Positions 1-9,463 of a stretch of 57,329 nucleotides of DNA are shown here, in pieces. Made by a program: the position numbers and the translations under genes. The first letter of the stretch is position 1, and every line of letters begins with the position of its first letter. The DNA is from Alistipes sp. CAG:435 (GTDB lineage: Bacteria > Bacteroidota > Bacteroidia > Bacteroidales > UBA932): positions 157,276 to 214,604 of the forward strand of contig FR893154.1 in assembly GCA_000433355.1 (NCBI GenBank), in the 5' to 3' direction. Below the pieces are notes generated by a model. That model ran no database searches and was not told the DNA's origin. It was given only the letters and a program-made list of their open reading frames with translations.

Positions 1-1509
1 GGGTCTCCTTCAGCAGGAATCCGCAACAGCTGTGTGGCGGTGCCCGGTAAAGTGTGGGAGAAAGTAAAGGTCGCCATCGAGGAGGCGCAGCAGGCCTTGA
101 AGATAAGAATCCAACAGGTAGTGGTCGGTCTGCCACGCTGGCAGGTACGTCAGGAGACAGCCTCGGCTATCGCTGTAAGGGAAGCCGACAGTGATTTCAT
201 CACCGAAGGAGAGATACGCCTGCTGAAATCAGAGGCCCTGAAATCCTATCCTTTGAAAGACGAGAAAAAGGAAGTCATCTATGGGGCCGTGGCGCAGTCA
301 TTCTCCGCCGACGATAATTTCAGCGAACCTGAAAGCGAGATTGTCGGGATGAGCGCGGAAAGGCTTGAAGGTCATTTCAAGGTGTTCATCGGCAGCAAGA
401 CATATTCCACGAACATTGACAAATTATTTTCCGGGATGAGAATCGGCATCGCCAAGAAATTCTTCGTCCCGGGAATAACGGCCAAGGCAGTCCTCAAGCC
501 GGATGAGATGGAAAACGGTGTGGCGCTGATTGATCTCGGAGCCGGAGTAAGTTCCGTGACGATATTCAAGAACAACCTTATGAGGTACTACGCCGCCATT
601 CCTTTTGGCGGAGACTGCATCACGAGGGATATCGCATCAATCTGCGGATTTACCTTCAATATGTCGGAAAACATCAAGAAAGCATACGGAGCCTGCATGC
701 CGGACAAGCTTTCGACTCTTGGCGACAAGGTGCTGCACATTGTCAACGACGACGGAGTCACGACCAAAAGGCTGTCAATCAAGGTGCTTTCGGAGATCAT
801 CCACGCCAGGATGGAGGAGATAATAAACGCGCTTCTCTACAAAATCCAGGAAAGCGGGTTTTCCTCCGAGGATGACCTCAAAAAAGGACTTGTCATCACA
901 GGCGGCGGCGCCGAGCTTCTGAACTGCATCAACCTGTTCAAGGAAATCTCAGGATATTCCGTCAAGCTTGGCCTGCCTAATAAATATGTCTCCTGTGACG
1001 GATGTCCGGAGGCAAGCACGGCAAACGCGGCGACCGCGGTCGGAATGATTCTGGCCGTCAGGACAGACAGGTCCGTGAACAGCATCAATGATGTTTACAG
1101 GCCTCTGGTAAAACCTGACACGACACAGACACAGTTCCCTAAGGAAGAAAGAAGGCCTGAATCAGCTCCGGCCAAGCCAAGCGAATCCTATCATGAGGAG
1201 CCTGAGCCTGTTTCCCAGGTTGTCCCAGATGTCAGCGACACCCCAGTGGCCACCCCGGCTGACGAACCGGGGGTTGGAAGCGAAAGGTACACGACAGGTA
1301 CGGGAAGTCACGAGACCGTGACAGAAACGGGACACGAAACCGGGTCAGAACCAGACGTAATACCTCCGGGAACCACCCCTGATGGAAACGGATCCGATGG
1401 CGACAGTGACCCGACCCCTGATATCCCTCCAAAGAGCCCGAACCCTATCAAGAAGTTTTTCTGGAAACTGTACGAAAGTGTGTGTGATGATGTTGATGAA
1501 GGACTTTAA
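1..1509 (+). CDS. ftsA: Cell division protein FtsA (5' end cut by the window)
   Basis: FtsA is the actin-like membrane tether that anchors FtsZ filaments at the division site. Frame 1 is open from base 1 through the GTG at position 34, and the residues before that GTG (GIRNSC) look like normal FtsA sequence. The gene therefore starts left of the window and the GTG is internal. Actin-fold segments are visible: VALIDLGAGVSSVTIF (phosphate-binding strand pair), PFGGDCITRDIA, and LVITGGGAELL (adenosine motif). After the ATPase fold comes a linker of about 100 residues rich in Pro, Thr, Glu and Gly. The protein ends in a basic/aromatic helix (PIKKFFWKLYESV) typical of the FtsA membrane-targeting sequence. 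ftsZ follows after 14 bp, the usual order in the division cluster. Family assignment is secure; the long linker is the only oddity. Confidence 0.93.
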   Translation, partial: GSPSAGIRNSCVAVPGKVWEKVKVAIEEAQQALKIRIQQVVVGLPRWQVRQETASAIAVREADSDFITEGEIRLLKSEALKSYPLKDEKKEVIYGAVAQSFSADDNFSEPESEIVGMSAERLEGHFKVFIGSKTYSTNIDKLFSGMRIGIAKKFFVPGITAKAVLKPDEMENGVALIDLGAGVSSVTIFKNNLMRYYAAIPFGGDCITRDIASICGFTFNMSENIKKAYGACMPDKLSTLGDKVLHIVNDDGVTTKRLSIKVLSEIIHARMEEIINALLYKIQESGFSSEDDLKKGLVITGGGAELLNCINLFKEISGYSVKLGLPNKYVSCDGCPEASTANAATAVGMILAVRTDRSVNSINDVYRPLVKPDTTQTQFPKEERRPESAPAKPSESYHEEPEPVSQVVPDVSDTPVATPADEPGVGSERYTTGTGSHETVTETGHETGSEPDVIPPGTTPDGNGSDGDSDPTPDIPPKSPNPIKKFFWKLYESVCDDVDEGL

Positions 1510-1523
1510 TAAAACTACCGAAT

Positions 1524-2804
1524 ATGGAAAGCAATAGCATAAACACGAACCTGAATATCGAGGAACTTACCCCAAGCGATTGGCCTACGATCGAGTCAAT
1601 GATCAAGGTCATCGGAGTGGGCGGCGGTGGATGCAATGCCGTGAATTACATGTTCCGGGAGAATATCCAAGGCTGTAGTTTCTATGTCTGCAACACTGAC
1701 AGACAAGCGCTTGACTGTAGTCCGGTTCATGCCAAAATACACATAGGATCCAATGCCCTGGGTGCGGGAACAGTTCCGGCTGAGGGCCGCAAGGCTGCCA
1801 TAGAATCTCTTGACGAGATTGAGAAAACCGTTCTGACCCCTGAGACGAAGATGCTTTTCATCACAGCCGGCATGGGTGGAGGAACAGGTACCGGAGCGGC
1901 CCCTGTGATCGCCAAGGCGGCCAAGGACAGGGGAATCCTTACCGTGGCCGTTGTGACTATCCCGTACGAGATCGAAGGAATAACACCTTTGGCAAAGGCC
2001 ATCGATGGCATACACGAACTCAAGAACAACGTTGACAGTCTGCTTGTCATCAACAACGAGAAACTGTACGAGCTGTTCGGAAGCATGCTTACCCATGAGG
2101 CCTTCCCGAAAGCTGACGAGGTGCTGGCCACAGCCGTCCGCGGAATCACGGAGATCATCAGCCGGCCAGGGTACATCAACATCGACTTCAAGGACATCAT
2201 GACAATGATGAAGGACAGTGGCATGGCCTTGATGGGCTGCGGTGTCGGCAAAGGCAAGAACAGGATCGAGGATGCCGTCAAAGGAGCTCTGAAATCCCCT
2301 CTCCTAAACGACTTCAACCTCACCACCGCCAAGAATCTGCTCATAAACATCACAGCGGGCAGGAACAAGGACGGTCTGACGATGGATGAGATGAAAGAAA
2401 TCGACAAAAAGATCGAGGAATACACCGGCAACGTGAAGAAATTCAAGACCGGAATGGTCTGGGTTGATGACCCCGAAATCGGAGACGAGATTCAGATCAC
2501 CGCGATCGCGACCGGCTTCGTGGTTGACGATCTGGCCAAGATAGCCAAAGAGGATTTGGGAAACATCATACTCATCGACAAAGATTTCAAGTACGAAAAG
2601 CAAAGCACCCTACAGCAAGAGGATGACACCTACCGGAACGATGGTGTGGTTGACATCAGCATCGACGAGCGCCAGTCCGACAACAGAAGAAAATTCCATT
2701 TCGACGAAGACAACAAGCCAGTCCTCGTGGTTGAGGATGGCAAGGACATCAGCTCACTTCTGAATATACCGGCCGCCCGCCGTCAGAAAAAAGTTCAAAA
2801 ATAG
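1524..2804 (+). CDS. ftsZ: Cell division GTPase FtsZ
   Basis: Tubulin-like GTPase that polymerises into the Z-ring. Visible motifs: GVGGGGCNAVN (residues 31-41), the tubulin signature GGGTGTG (118-124), and the catalytic T7-loop pattern N-x-D-F-x-D in INIDFKDIMTMMKDSG. The length (426 aa) is normal. The N-terminal extension of about 25 residues before the first beta strand is modest. The C-terminal partner-binding peptide, normally a conserved proline-containing stretch such as IPxFLRR, is here a divergent IPAARRQKK followed by a basic tail. FtsZ presumably still binds the FtsA encoded just upstream. The ATG lies 14 bp after the ftsA stop, indicating co-transcription. Function is certain; how the tail binds its partner is not. 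Confidence 0.97.
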   Translation: MESNSINTNLNIEELTPSDWPTIESMIKVIGVGGGGCNAVNYMFRENIQGCSFYVCNTDRQALDCSPVHAKIHIGSNALGAGTVPAEGRKAAIESLDEIEKTVLTPETKMLFITAGMGGGTGTGAAPVIAKAAKDRGILTVAVVTIPYEIEGITPLAKAIDGIHELKNNVDSLLVINNEKLYELFGSMLTHEAFPKADEVLATAVRGITEIISRPGYINIDFKDIMTMMKDSGMALMGCGVGKGKNRIEDAVKGALKSPLLNDFNLTTAKNLLINITAGRNKDGLTMDEMKEIDKKIEEYTGNVKKFKTGMVWVDDPEIGDEIQITAIATGFVVDDLAKIAKEDLGNIILIDKDFKYEKQSTLQQEDDTYRNDGVVDISIDERQSDNRRKFHFDEDNKPVLVVEDGKDISSLLNIPAARRQKKVQK

Positions 2805-2820
2805 GCTTTATGGAACCGAG

Positions 2821-3711
2821 ATGCAAATGAAAAAAGTAATCGGAATAGGTGAAACCGTTTGGGACGTTTTTCCGTTAGGGAAACGCCTCGGAGGGGCTCC
2901 AGTGAATTTCTCGTTCTTCGCCAAGGAATTCGGCGCGGAGGCATATCCCGTGACAGCCATAGGAAACGATGCCCTCGGTGACGAGACTTTGGAGGCATTG
3001 AAAGCCACCGGGCTGAATCTCGGTTATATTCAGAGAAACGACAAGCCCACAAGCAGGGTGCTGGTCACCATGGATGATGCCGGAATTCCTCAGTACGAGA
3101 TTGTTGAGGGCGTTGCTTGGGATGCGATGACCTGCGATGACAGAACACTGGACCTGTTCCGTGACGCCGATGTCGTCTGCTGGGGCACTTTGGCCCAAAG
3201 AACCCCTTGTTCGCGGAAGAGCATAATGAATATGGTTGCTTCCGCCCCGGCCTCCTGCCTGAAGGTGTATGACATAAACCTCAGGCAGAATTATTTCACC
3301 CGGGAACTGGTCGAGGAATCCCTGAAGTCCGCCGACCTCCTGAAACTCAATGAGGACGAACTGCCTATTGTGGCAGGAATGTTCTCGATTGAAGGCGGTG
3401 CCGAGGAACGTGTCGCCAAGCTGATTCACAGGTTTTCCCTGAACACGGTCATATTCACTCAAGGCTCGGAGTGCAGCGAGGTGTACGGAGCGGAAGGTCT
3501 GCTCTCACATCTGCCTACCCCTAAAGTCAAGGTTGCTGACACGGTCGGCGCCGGAGACTCTTTCACAGCGACTTACGTGATGGCAAGGCTGAACGGGGCG
3601 ACCATCAGGGAGGCTCATCACCTCGCCGTCGGTGTGGCCGCCTTTGTCTGCACCCAAAGCGGAGCGGTCAATCCCGTCCCCGAGCGACTCAAAACATTCA
3701 TGAAATATTAG
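2821..3711 (+). CDS. PfkB-family sugar kinase, probably fructokinase
   Basis: Ribokinase/PfkB-fold ATP-dependent sugar kinase, 296 aa. The N-terminal GIGETVWDVFP and GGAPVNFSFFAKEFG match the substrate-binding half of fructokinases. The C-terminal signature DTVGAGDSFTATYV (from residue 240) carries the catalytic Asp of the GAGD loop. The gene starts 16 bp after ftsZ with ATG CAA ATG, so the start may be 2821 or 2827. The following gene, 23 bp downstream, is a secreted GH13 enzyme. That pairing suggests hydrolysis of a fructose- or glucose-containing oligosaccharide and phosphorylation of the released sugar. Fructose is the most likely substrate from overall resemblance, but the sequence does not prove specificity. 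Confidence 0.85.
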   Translation: MQMKKVIGIGETVWDVFPLGKRLGGAPVNFSFFAKEFGAEAYPVTAIGNDALGDETLEALKATGLNLGYIQRNDKPTSRVLVTMDDAGIPQYEIVEGVAWDAMTCDDRTLDLFRDADVVCWGTLAQRTPCSRKSIMNMVASAPASCLKVYDINLRQNYFTRELVEESLKSADLLKLNEDELPIVAGMFSIEGGAEERVAKLIHRFSLNTVIFTQGSECSEVYGAEGLLSHLPTPKVKVADTVGAGDSFTATYVMARLNGATIREAHHLAVGVAAFVCTQSGAVNPVPERLKTFMKY

Positions 3712-3734
3712 AACCGACATATTCAAATTTAGAC

Positions 3735-5657
3735 ATGAAAAAGAATTTTCTTTTGTCCATCGCTCTGCTGGTCAGCGCGTTCGTGTCAGCTCAGCCGGCG
3801 CCGGGCAGTTTCAAACAGACTTGGAAAGTAGGGCCGGACTGGCTCCGCAACGGAGTTATCTACCAAGTGTACCCGTCCTCCTACAAAGACTCCGACGGGA
3901 ACGGAATCGGTGACATCCAGGGTGTGATTTCCAAACTGGATTACATCGAGAGCCTTGGTGTCTCGGCCATCTGGTTCAATCCGCTTTTCGTCTCCGGTTG
4001 GATTGACGGAGGCTACGATGTGATTGATTTCTACCGTGTTGACCCACGCTTCGGGACCAATAACGACCTCGTCGAGCTCATCCGGAAAGCCCACGACAAA
4101 GGAATAAAGGTGATGCTCGACCTTGTGGCCGGACACACTTCCGACAAGCATCCGTGGTTCCTCCAGAGCGCGCAGGACAGCAACCTCCAGTACTCCGACT
4201 ACTACATCTGGTCCGACCGTCTTCCGGACGCGAAGGCCGAGAAAGACCTTGAGGCGATGCTGAAAAGTCCTGACTACATGCAGAGCACCATCGGCAAATG
4301 GATGAAGAGTGAATATCCCCGTGATAAATACTATATGAAGAATTTCTACGCCTGCCAGCCGTCCCTCAACTACGGTTACGCCAACCCGGATCCAAACCAT
4401 CCGTGGGAGCAGGGCGTGAACGAGCCGGGACCGAAGGCCGTGCGCCAGGAACTCAAGGACATACTCGCCTTCTGGTACGGCAAGGGCGTGGACGGATTCC
4501 GCGTGGATATGGCCAGCAGCCTCGTGAAGAACGACAAGGACAAGAAGGAGATCCTCAATCTCTGGAGAGAGATCCGTGAGTGGTCCGACAAGAACTTCCC
4601 TGACCACGTCCTTATGGCGGAATGGGGTTCTCCGAAATATTGCCTCGCGGCCGGCTACAACGTGGATATGGACCTCAACAACACGAGGGCGCACAACCGC
4701 AGGATGTACTTCGACAGAAAGCATCAGGCTGATGGCGGAAGCTACTTCTCTTTGAATGGCGGCCAGCCGTCCGTCAAGGACCTCTACGGCAACGCATGGC
4801 CGGAGAACAAGGTTGACTCCAAGACCACGCCGGCGCAGATGCTCAAGGAATATTACGACTACTTCACCGATTGCGTCGAGAGCACACGCACGATGGGCTA
4901 TTTCGCCAGCATCACCGGCAACCACGACCACCTCAGGATCAACACAGGTGCCCGCAATACTCCCGAGCAGCTCAAGGTAATGATGACGTGGGTTATGACG
5001 ATGCCGCTTCCGATCCTTTATTACGGTGACGAGATCGGAATGCGCTCGCTTGTGGATATGCCGAATGTGGAAGGGGCGAACCACAACGGCAAGGAGCGCG
5101 CCGGCGCCCGCACCCCGATGCAGTGGACAGCGGACGAGACCGCAGGATTCAGCGACTGCACTCCGGACAAACTTTACCTTCCTGTCTGCACGGACTGGAC
5201 TCCGGCAACCTCACTTCCTCAGTACACCGAGTGGAAAAAGGAACTGGCCTCCGGGAAAGCCAAGCCGATCGCCAAAGGAAACCCGACCGTGGAGTCTCAG
5301 GAGAATGATCCTGAATCCATCCTGAACTGGACCAGAGCCCTGATCTCGCTCAGGAAAAACAGCGAGGCCCTATGGGCCGACAGCCGTTTCATCCCGATTT
5401 TCAACGAGGAACAGCCTTACCCGATGGTATATCTCCGCAGCAACGGCACGGAGACCTTCCTGATAGTCCTCAACCCGACCTCGGAGCGCAAGACCCTCGT
5501 CCTTGACGGCGAGATCGACCCGTACCTTTCCGCCCTCAAATCCGTGAAAGGCCTCGTCTCCCCTCTCCTGACCACCGGCAAGGCCACCTGCAAACGAACC
5601 GCCAAAGGCACCACCCTCAAGCTGGACGCCACCTCCGGAATGATCATCAAGCTATAA
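3735..5657 (+). CDS. Secreted GH13 alpha-amylase/alpha-glucosidase-like enzyme
   Basis: Glycoside hydrolase family 13 enzyme of 640 aa with a clear Sec signal peptide (MKKNFLLSIALLVSAFVSA, cleavage near residue 19), so it acts in the periplasm or beyond. The (beta/alpha)8 signatures are intact: region I DLVAGH (129-134), GFRVDMA with the nucleophile Asp258, acid/base Glu296 in MAEWG, and region IV NHD (396-398). A C-terminal beta domain follows from about residue 540. Overall it resembles the alpha-glucosidase/trehalose-synthase-like branch rather than endo-amylases. The kinase gene upstream on the same strand suggests processing of a small alpha-glucoside such as sucrose. Its 3' end is only 4 bp from the end of the convergent SNF2 gene. 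Exact substrate unknown. Confidence 0.9.
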   Translation: MKKNFLLSIALLVSAFVSAQPAPGSFKQTWKVGPDWLRNGVIYQVYPSSYKDSDGNGIGDIQGVISKLDYIESLGVSAIWFNPLFVSGWIDGGYDVIDFYRVDPRFGTNNDLVELIRKAHDKGIKVMLDLVAGHTSDKHPWFLQSAQDSNLQYSDYYIWSDRLPDAKAEKDLEAMLKSPDYMQSTIGKWMKSEYPRDKYYMKNFYACQPSLNYGYANPDPNHPWEQGVNEPGPKAVRQELKDILAFWYGKGVDGFRVDMASSLVKNDKDKKEILNLWREIREWSDKNFPDHVLMAEWGSPKYCLAAGYNVDMDLNNTRAHNRRMYFDRKHQADGGSYFSLNGGQPSVKDLYGNAWPENKVDSKTTPAQMLKEYYDYFTDCVESTRTMGYFASITGNHDHLRINTGARNTPEQLKVMMTWVMTMPLPILYYGDEIGMRSLVDMPNVEGANHNGKERAGARTPMQWTADETAGFSDCTPDKLYLPVCTDWTPATSLPQYTEWKKELASGKAKPIAKGNPTVESQENDPESILNWTRALISLRKNSEALWADSRFIPIFNEEQPYPMVYLRSNGTETFLIVLNPTSERKTLVLDGEIDPYLSALKSVKGLVSPLLTTGKATCKRTAKGTTLKLDATSGMIIKL

Positions 5658-5661
5658 GGTC

Positions 5662-8600
5662 CTACCCGAAGATGTCGTGGAGTTCCTTGTTGCTGAGCTT
5701 GCCGATCCAGCTTTCGCCGGTGGAGACGGTCATCTCGGCAAGGTGTTTCTTGCGCTGGATCATCGCGTCGATCTTCTCCTCGAATGTGTCCTTGGTAATG
5801 AAACGGTGAACCATCACGTTTTTGTTCTGGCCGATACGGTAGGCACGGTCGGTGGCTTGAGCCTCGACGGCAGGGTTCCACCAAAGATCAAAATGGATCA
5901 CGTGCGAGGCCGCCGTCAGGTTAAGACCGGTTCCGGCGGCCTTCAAGGAAAGAATGAATATCTTGTCCTCCCTGCCGTTCTGGAAACGGGACACCATCTC
6001 GTTGCGCTGCTTGACCGAGCAGCCTCCGTGATAGAACATCGGAGCCTTGCCCGTCCTGTCACCGACAAACCTCACGAGCATCTCGCCCATCTCCTTGAAC
6101 TGCGTGAACACCAGCACCTTCTCGCCGGCGTCCACGATCCCGTCCAGCCGGTCAAGAAGCATCTCCACCTTGCCGGAAAGCGACGGAGACATATTCCCGT
6201 TCTTCAGGTACTGCGCCGGATGGTTGCATATCTGCTTCAACGCCAGAATCATCTGAAGGATAAGGCCTTGCCTTTCGAAAAGCGCGGCGCTGTCGGAAGT
6301 GTCCTTGCCTTCGATCTCAGCCATCGCCGCATCCAACGTCTTGTGGTACAAGGCCGCCTGCTCCGGAGAGAGGGCTGAATATTCATTGATCTCGACCTTG
6401 TCCGGAAGGTCGCTGATGACAGTCTTGTCGGTCTTCATCCTCCGCATCATAAACGGAGCCGTCACCTTTCGGAACCTCGCGGCGCAGTCCTCGTCGTTGT
6501 ACAGCTGGATCGGGTTGGCATATTCACTCTTGAAAGATTTGAGGTTGCCGAGGTAACCGCTGTTGGCATAGTCCATTATGCTCCAGAACTCGGTCAGGCG
6601 GTTCTCGACCGGGGTGCCGCTGAGCGCGATCTTCGTGTCGGCGGTGATGGAGCGGACAGCCTTGCTCTGGATGGCGGTCGGGTTCTTGATGTTCTGCGCC
6701 TCATCGATCACCATCACGCTCCACTTGACTTTCGCGAATATCTTCTGGTCCGAACGGAGCACGCCGTAGGTCGTGAGCAGGATGTCCACACGGCTTTCAG
6801 GCCCTTGCCGACCAGTGCCGTGATAGATGAACGAGGTCAAGCCTGGAGCGAACCGGGAGATCTCCGCCTGCCAGTTGGAAAGGAGTCCTGTCGGCACGAC
6901 CACAAGCGCCGGCTTCTCCCTCAATACACCCTCATCCTTCATCTTCTGCAGCAGAGTGATGGTCTGGAGCGTCTTGCCTAGCCCCATATCATCCGCCAGA
7001 ATGGATCCGAAGCCGACCCGCATATTCCTGTAGAGCCAGGAATATCCCCTCTTCTGGTAAGGGCGCAGCTCAGCCTTAACCCCATTAGGGATAGGAATTT
7101 CCTCTTCGTTGGTAAACCTCTCAATCAGTTCCTTAGCCTCATCGGAAAGGACAATCGGAGCGGAATCATATTCACCGAGAATCGCGGCCTGAAGCATCTC
7201 GCCCGGGCTGACATTGCCGACTCCGGCGATAGCCTTGTTGACTTTCTCCAGATCCTCCGGAGAGGTGTAGATGTACTGTCCTTTGAATTTCAACAGTTTG
7301 CCCGCCTGCCCAAGAAGCCTGTGAAAATCCTCCGCCGAGACCACCTCGTCACCCAGAGCCACTTCCCACTCGAACTCGAACAGATCCGAAAGCCTGAAGC
7401 AGGACGGTGAACTGCCGGTTTTCTTCTTCAGCTTCAGAGTCGGTTTCGGCCTTATCAGATTCTCAAGCGATTTTGGAAGGAATACTTTGACTCCCAATAG
7501 TTTGATAGCGGGAATAATCCTCATCAGAAGCGGTACGAACTCGTCCAATGAATATCTTAGCTCCCTCGCCGCCTTCCGTGCGATATAGCGTTCCACCTCC
7601 GGGATAATCACCGAAAGATCCGTGAAGGCTTTCAGAATCGGAAGCCGGGACGACGCGAACTCATCCTTGGCAAGGACATCCGACAAAGCGGTGATCCACT
7701 TCTCCGGAGCCTCGACATCCTCGACCCCGAGGTTGACATAGAACATCCCGTCCACATTCTCATCAACCGTCAGCACCGGCACGAAACGGGACTGGCGTAT
7801 TGAATATGACGACAGCCAGGCTGCGATGCTGCCGGGAATCTCCCGTTCGCCAGGCTGGTCAAAGGCATAACGTTCATTGTCAAAGAATATCCCGGTAAGC
7901 GGCCTATGCGATGCCAGACTGAGTTCCGGCACAAGTTTACCCAAAAGGTAAGAGAGCAGTGTCTCGGCCTTGTTCTTCACGTACTTTCCTGACTTCCCGA
8001 CCTTGAACCGGATCATCGTGTCCGGGGTGATGGCCTCCAAAGACTCCAGCAGCGATGTCACCTCCGGATCCACAGTGCAGGGAATCCATCTGACGGCACA
8101 GTTCCCGTCCGCCAGCCGGACAATCTGCGGGGCGATGTCTCCGTTCGCCATCAAGTGCATCGACGCCAGAAATCCTTGATGTACAGCGGTCACGCTCGGG
8201 GAATAGTCCGGAATGAAATCCGGATTGATTCCGGTTATCTCTCGCAGGACAGCGTTCTCATCCGCCTTGGTAAACTCCTTGCCGTCAGGTGAATATAACA
8301 TATTCCAATCCAACAGCAGATCCGCTTCCAGCGACACGGCCGAATCTCCGGAAAGGGCATATTCATTATATTCATTGGAAAGCGTCTGAGGCGGGAAAAG
8401 CCTCTCGGCCGGGAGTTTGCCTTCAAAGAATTTGACCGCATTGCCGCTGATTTTCCGCATCTGCGAGGAATATCGCTCCTTGAAGTCACCGTTCAGATCG
8501 AATGCAGGATTCGGTGGAAGCAGCATCAGAAGGACATCCAGCCTGTCCGACAACCGAGAGAAGTTAACCCTATGGAACTCAGGAGCTTCCTTGCCCACCT

Positions 8601-9189
8601 CCTTGGCCGGTTTCCGGAACTCGACAACATCTTTGACTGACGGCACAGCCGCCGTCTTGGCCGCCTCGTCCACCGTCACCCCACGTTTCTTCAGTTCCTC
8701 CAGCAGATCCACATTGTGAATCGTAAACACCAGAAAAGGATTGTTGTCGATCTCCCGGCTCATCATATAGATAACCGCCGCCAGATGCTTGCACGGCACC
8801 GCCCAGTCTGGACAGCTGCATTGCATCTTGAAGTCAGTCCATTTTTCAGGGAATATCTTGAGCCCGCACTCCGAAGCGATGTCCATAACCGCCGGATCCA
8901 GCTCATGCTTAAGCAGTTTCGAGACGATGTCCGGCCTCTCCATAATCCCCTGGATAAGCCTCTCGACATCCTCCGGGAAGAACGGCGGGACAATAATGGT
9001 CACTGAATATGGCCGGGGGCGTCTCCCTTCCCCCTTCGCGCTGATGACATTCCCCTTGACCTTGATCTCCCGCACCGCCCCCGCCCGTGCGTACGTCGCC
9101 CCGCGCGGAATCCGGTTCTCATAGTCGATGTGCGTCAGCGAAAGCAGCCACCTGCTCCCCCACCACGTGTTCCCGAAACCCTTTGCCAT
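5662..9189 (-). CDS. SWIM zinc-finger SNF2-family ATPase/helicase
   Basis: Large superfamily 2 double-stranded DNA translocase of the SNF2/Rad54-like type. The start is set at 9189 (MAKGFGNTWWG), not the more upstream ATG at 9225, because a -7 promoter box lies at 9210-9217 inside that extension. Near residues 124-135 is a SWIM zinc finger (CSCPDWAVPCKH: C-x-C-x6-C-x-H). A long middle region precedes the helicase core. In the core are Walker A DDMGLGKT, Walker B VIDEAQNIKN (a DEAQ variant), LSGTPVENRL (motif III), and the second RecA lobe with VFTQF, LSLKAAGTGLNLTAA and the arginine-finger motif QATDRAYRIGQ. This is a common chromosomal protein in Bacteroidetes. Its role is not established; chromatin or transcription remodelling and DNA repair are possible. 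The gene is monocistronic. Confidence 0.92.
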   Translation of the reverse strand: MAKGFGNTWWGSRWLLSLTHIDYENRIPRGATYARAGAVREIKVKGNVISAKGEGRRPRPYSVTIIVPPFFPEDVERLIQGIMERPDIVSKLLKHELDPAVMDIASECGLKIFPEKWTDFKMQCSCPDWAVPCKHLAAVIYMMSREIDNNPFLVFTIHNVDLLEELKKRGVTVDEAAKTAAVPSVKDVVEFRKPAKEVGKEAPEFHRVNFSRLSDRLDVLLMLLPPNPAFDLNGDFKERYSSQMRKISGNAVKFFEGKLPAERLFPPQTLSNEYNEYALSGDSAVSLEADLLLDWNMLYSPDGKEFTKADENAVLREITGINPDFIPDYSPSVTAVHQGFLASMHLMANGDIAPQIVRLADGNCAVRWIPCTVDPEVTSLLESLEAITPDTMIRFKVGKSGKYVKNKAETLLSYLLGKLVPELSLASHRPLTGIFFDNERYAFDQPGEREIPGSIAAWLSSYSIRQSRFVPVLTVDENVDGMFYVNLGVEDVEAPEKWITALSDVLAKDEFASSRLPILKAFTDLSVIIPEVERYIARKAARELRYSLDEFVPLLMRIIPAIKLLGVKVFLPKSLENLIRPKPTLKLKKKTGSSPSCFRLSDLFEFEWEVALGDEVVSAEDFHRLLGQAGKLLKFKGQYIYTSPEDLEKVNKAIAGVGNVSPGEMLQAAILGEYDSAPIVLSDEAKELIERFTNEEEIPIPNGVKAELRPYQKRGYSWLYRNMRVGFGSILADDMGLGKTLQTITLLQKMKDEGVLREKPALVVVPTGLLSNWQAEISRFAPGLTSFIYHGTGRQGPESRVDILLTTYGVLRSDQKIFAKVKWSVMVIDEAQNIKNPTAIQSKAVRSITADTKIALSGTPVENRLTEFWSIMDYANSGYLGNLKSFKSEYANPIQLYNDEDCAARFRKVTAPFMMRRMKTDKTVISDLPDKVEINEYSALSPEQAALYHKTLDAAMAEIEGKDTSDSAALFERQGLILQMILALKQICNHPAQYLKNGNMSPSLSGKVEMLLDRLDGIVDAGEKVLVFTQFKEMGEMLVRFVGDRTGKAPMFYHGGCSVKQRNEMVSRFQNGREDKIFILSLKAAGTGLNLTAASHVIHFDLWWNPAVEAQATDRAYRIGQNKNVMVHRFITKDTFEEKIDAMIQRKKHLAEMTVSTGESWIGKLSNKELHDIFG

Positions 9190-9209
9190 AACCTTAATGT
9201 TTGTTATTA

Positions 9210-9240
9210 CAAAGATAGCAATCAATGGGTTTCCACACCA
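9210..9240 (-). promoter_or_regulatory. Promoter of the SNF2 gene
   Basis: On the minus strand the -7 box is TATCTTTG (9217-9210), a perfect match to the Bacteroidetes TAnnTTTG consensus. A weak TTGG lies about 20 nt upstream. Transcription would begin near 9204, giving a leader of roughly 15 nt to the ATG at 9189. This excludes the start at 9225. Confidence 0.55.
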
Positions 9241-9284
9241 ACCAAATCCAATAAATCACTTGTAATGGAGATAAAAATGCACAA

Positions 9285-9366
9285 TTTCTCCGGCCAAACG
9301 GCTTCTCACCGGAGAAAGTGTTGAATATTAGCAAAATGTCCGGCGAAAGGGTCTTTCACCGGACAA
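9285..9366. repeat. Two tandem 50-nt units, each a hairpin, with compensating stem changes
   Basis: Unit 1 pairs TTTCTCCGG (9285-9293) with CCGGAGAAA (9309-9317). Unit 2 pairs TGTCCGG (9337-9343) with CCGGACA (9359-9365). Both loops are 15 nt. The second stem position differs between units but pairing is kept (C-G against G-C), which suggests the structure matters. The segment lies downstream of the MBL gene at the end of the long operon and upstream of the SNF2 promoter, so it could act as a terminator or processing signal. The start of unit 2 (GCAAAATGTC) matches the unit boundary of the 45.3-kb array. Confidence 0.6.
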
Positions 9367-9463
9367 AGCGATTTCTTAAAAACCGAGTTTCTATAGTATC
9401 GTCACAGAGACGTTTTCATGATGGGAATACAAGGAAGTCCCATCTATTCCGATTACTTTTTCA

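Noticed and set aside
1727..2446. 239-aa frame antisense to ftsZ
   Set aside because: Antisense shadow of a highly conserved gene.
3786..5084. 432-aa frame antisense to the GH13 gene
   Set aside because: Shadow of a GC-rich gene in another frame; no family features, while the plus-strand GH13 motifs are complete.
9190..9225. 12-residue N-terminal extension of the SNF2 protein
   Set aside because: A perfect -7 box lies inside it, so transcription starts downstream of that ATG.
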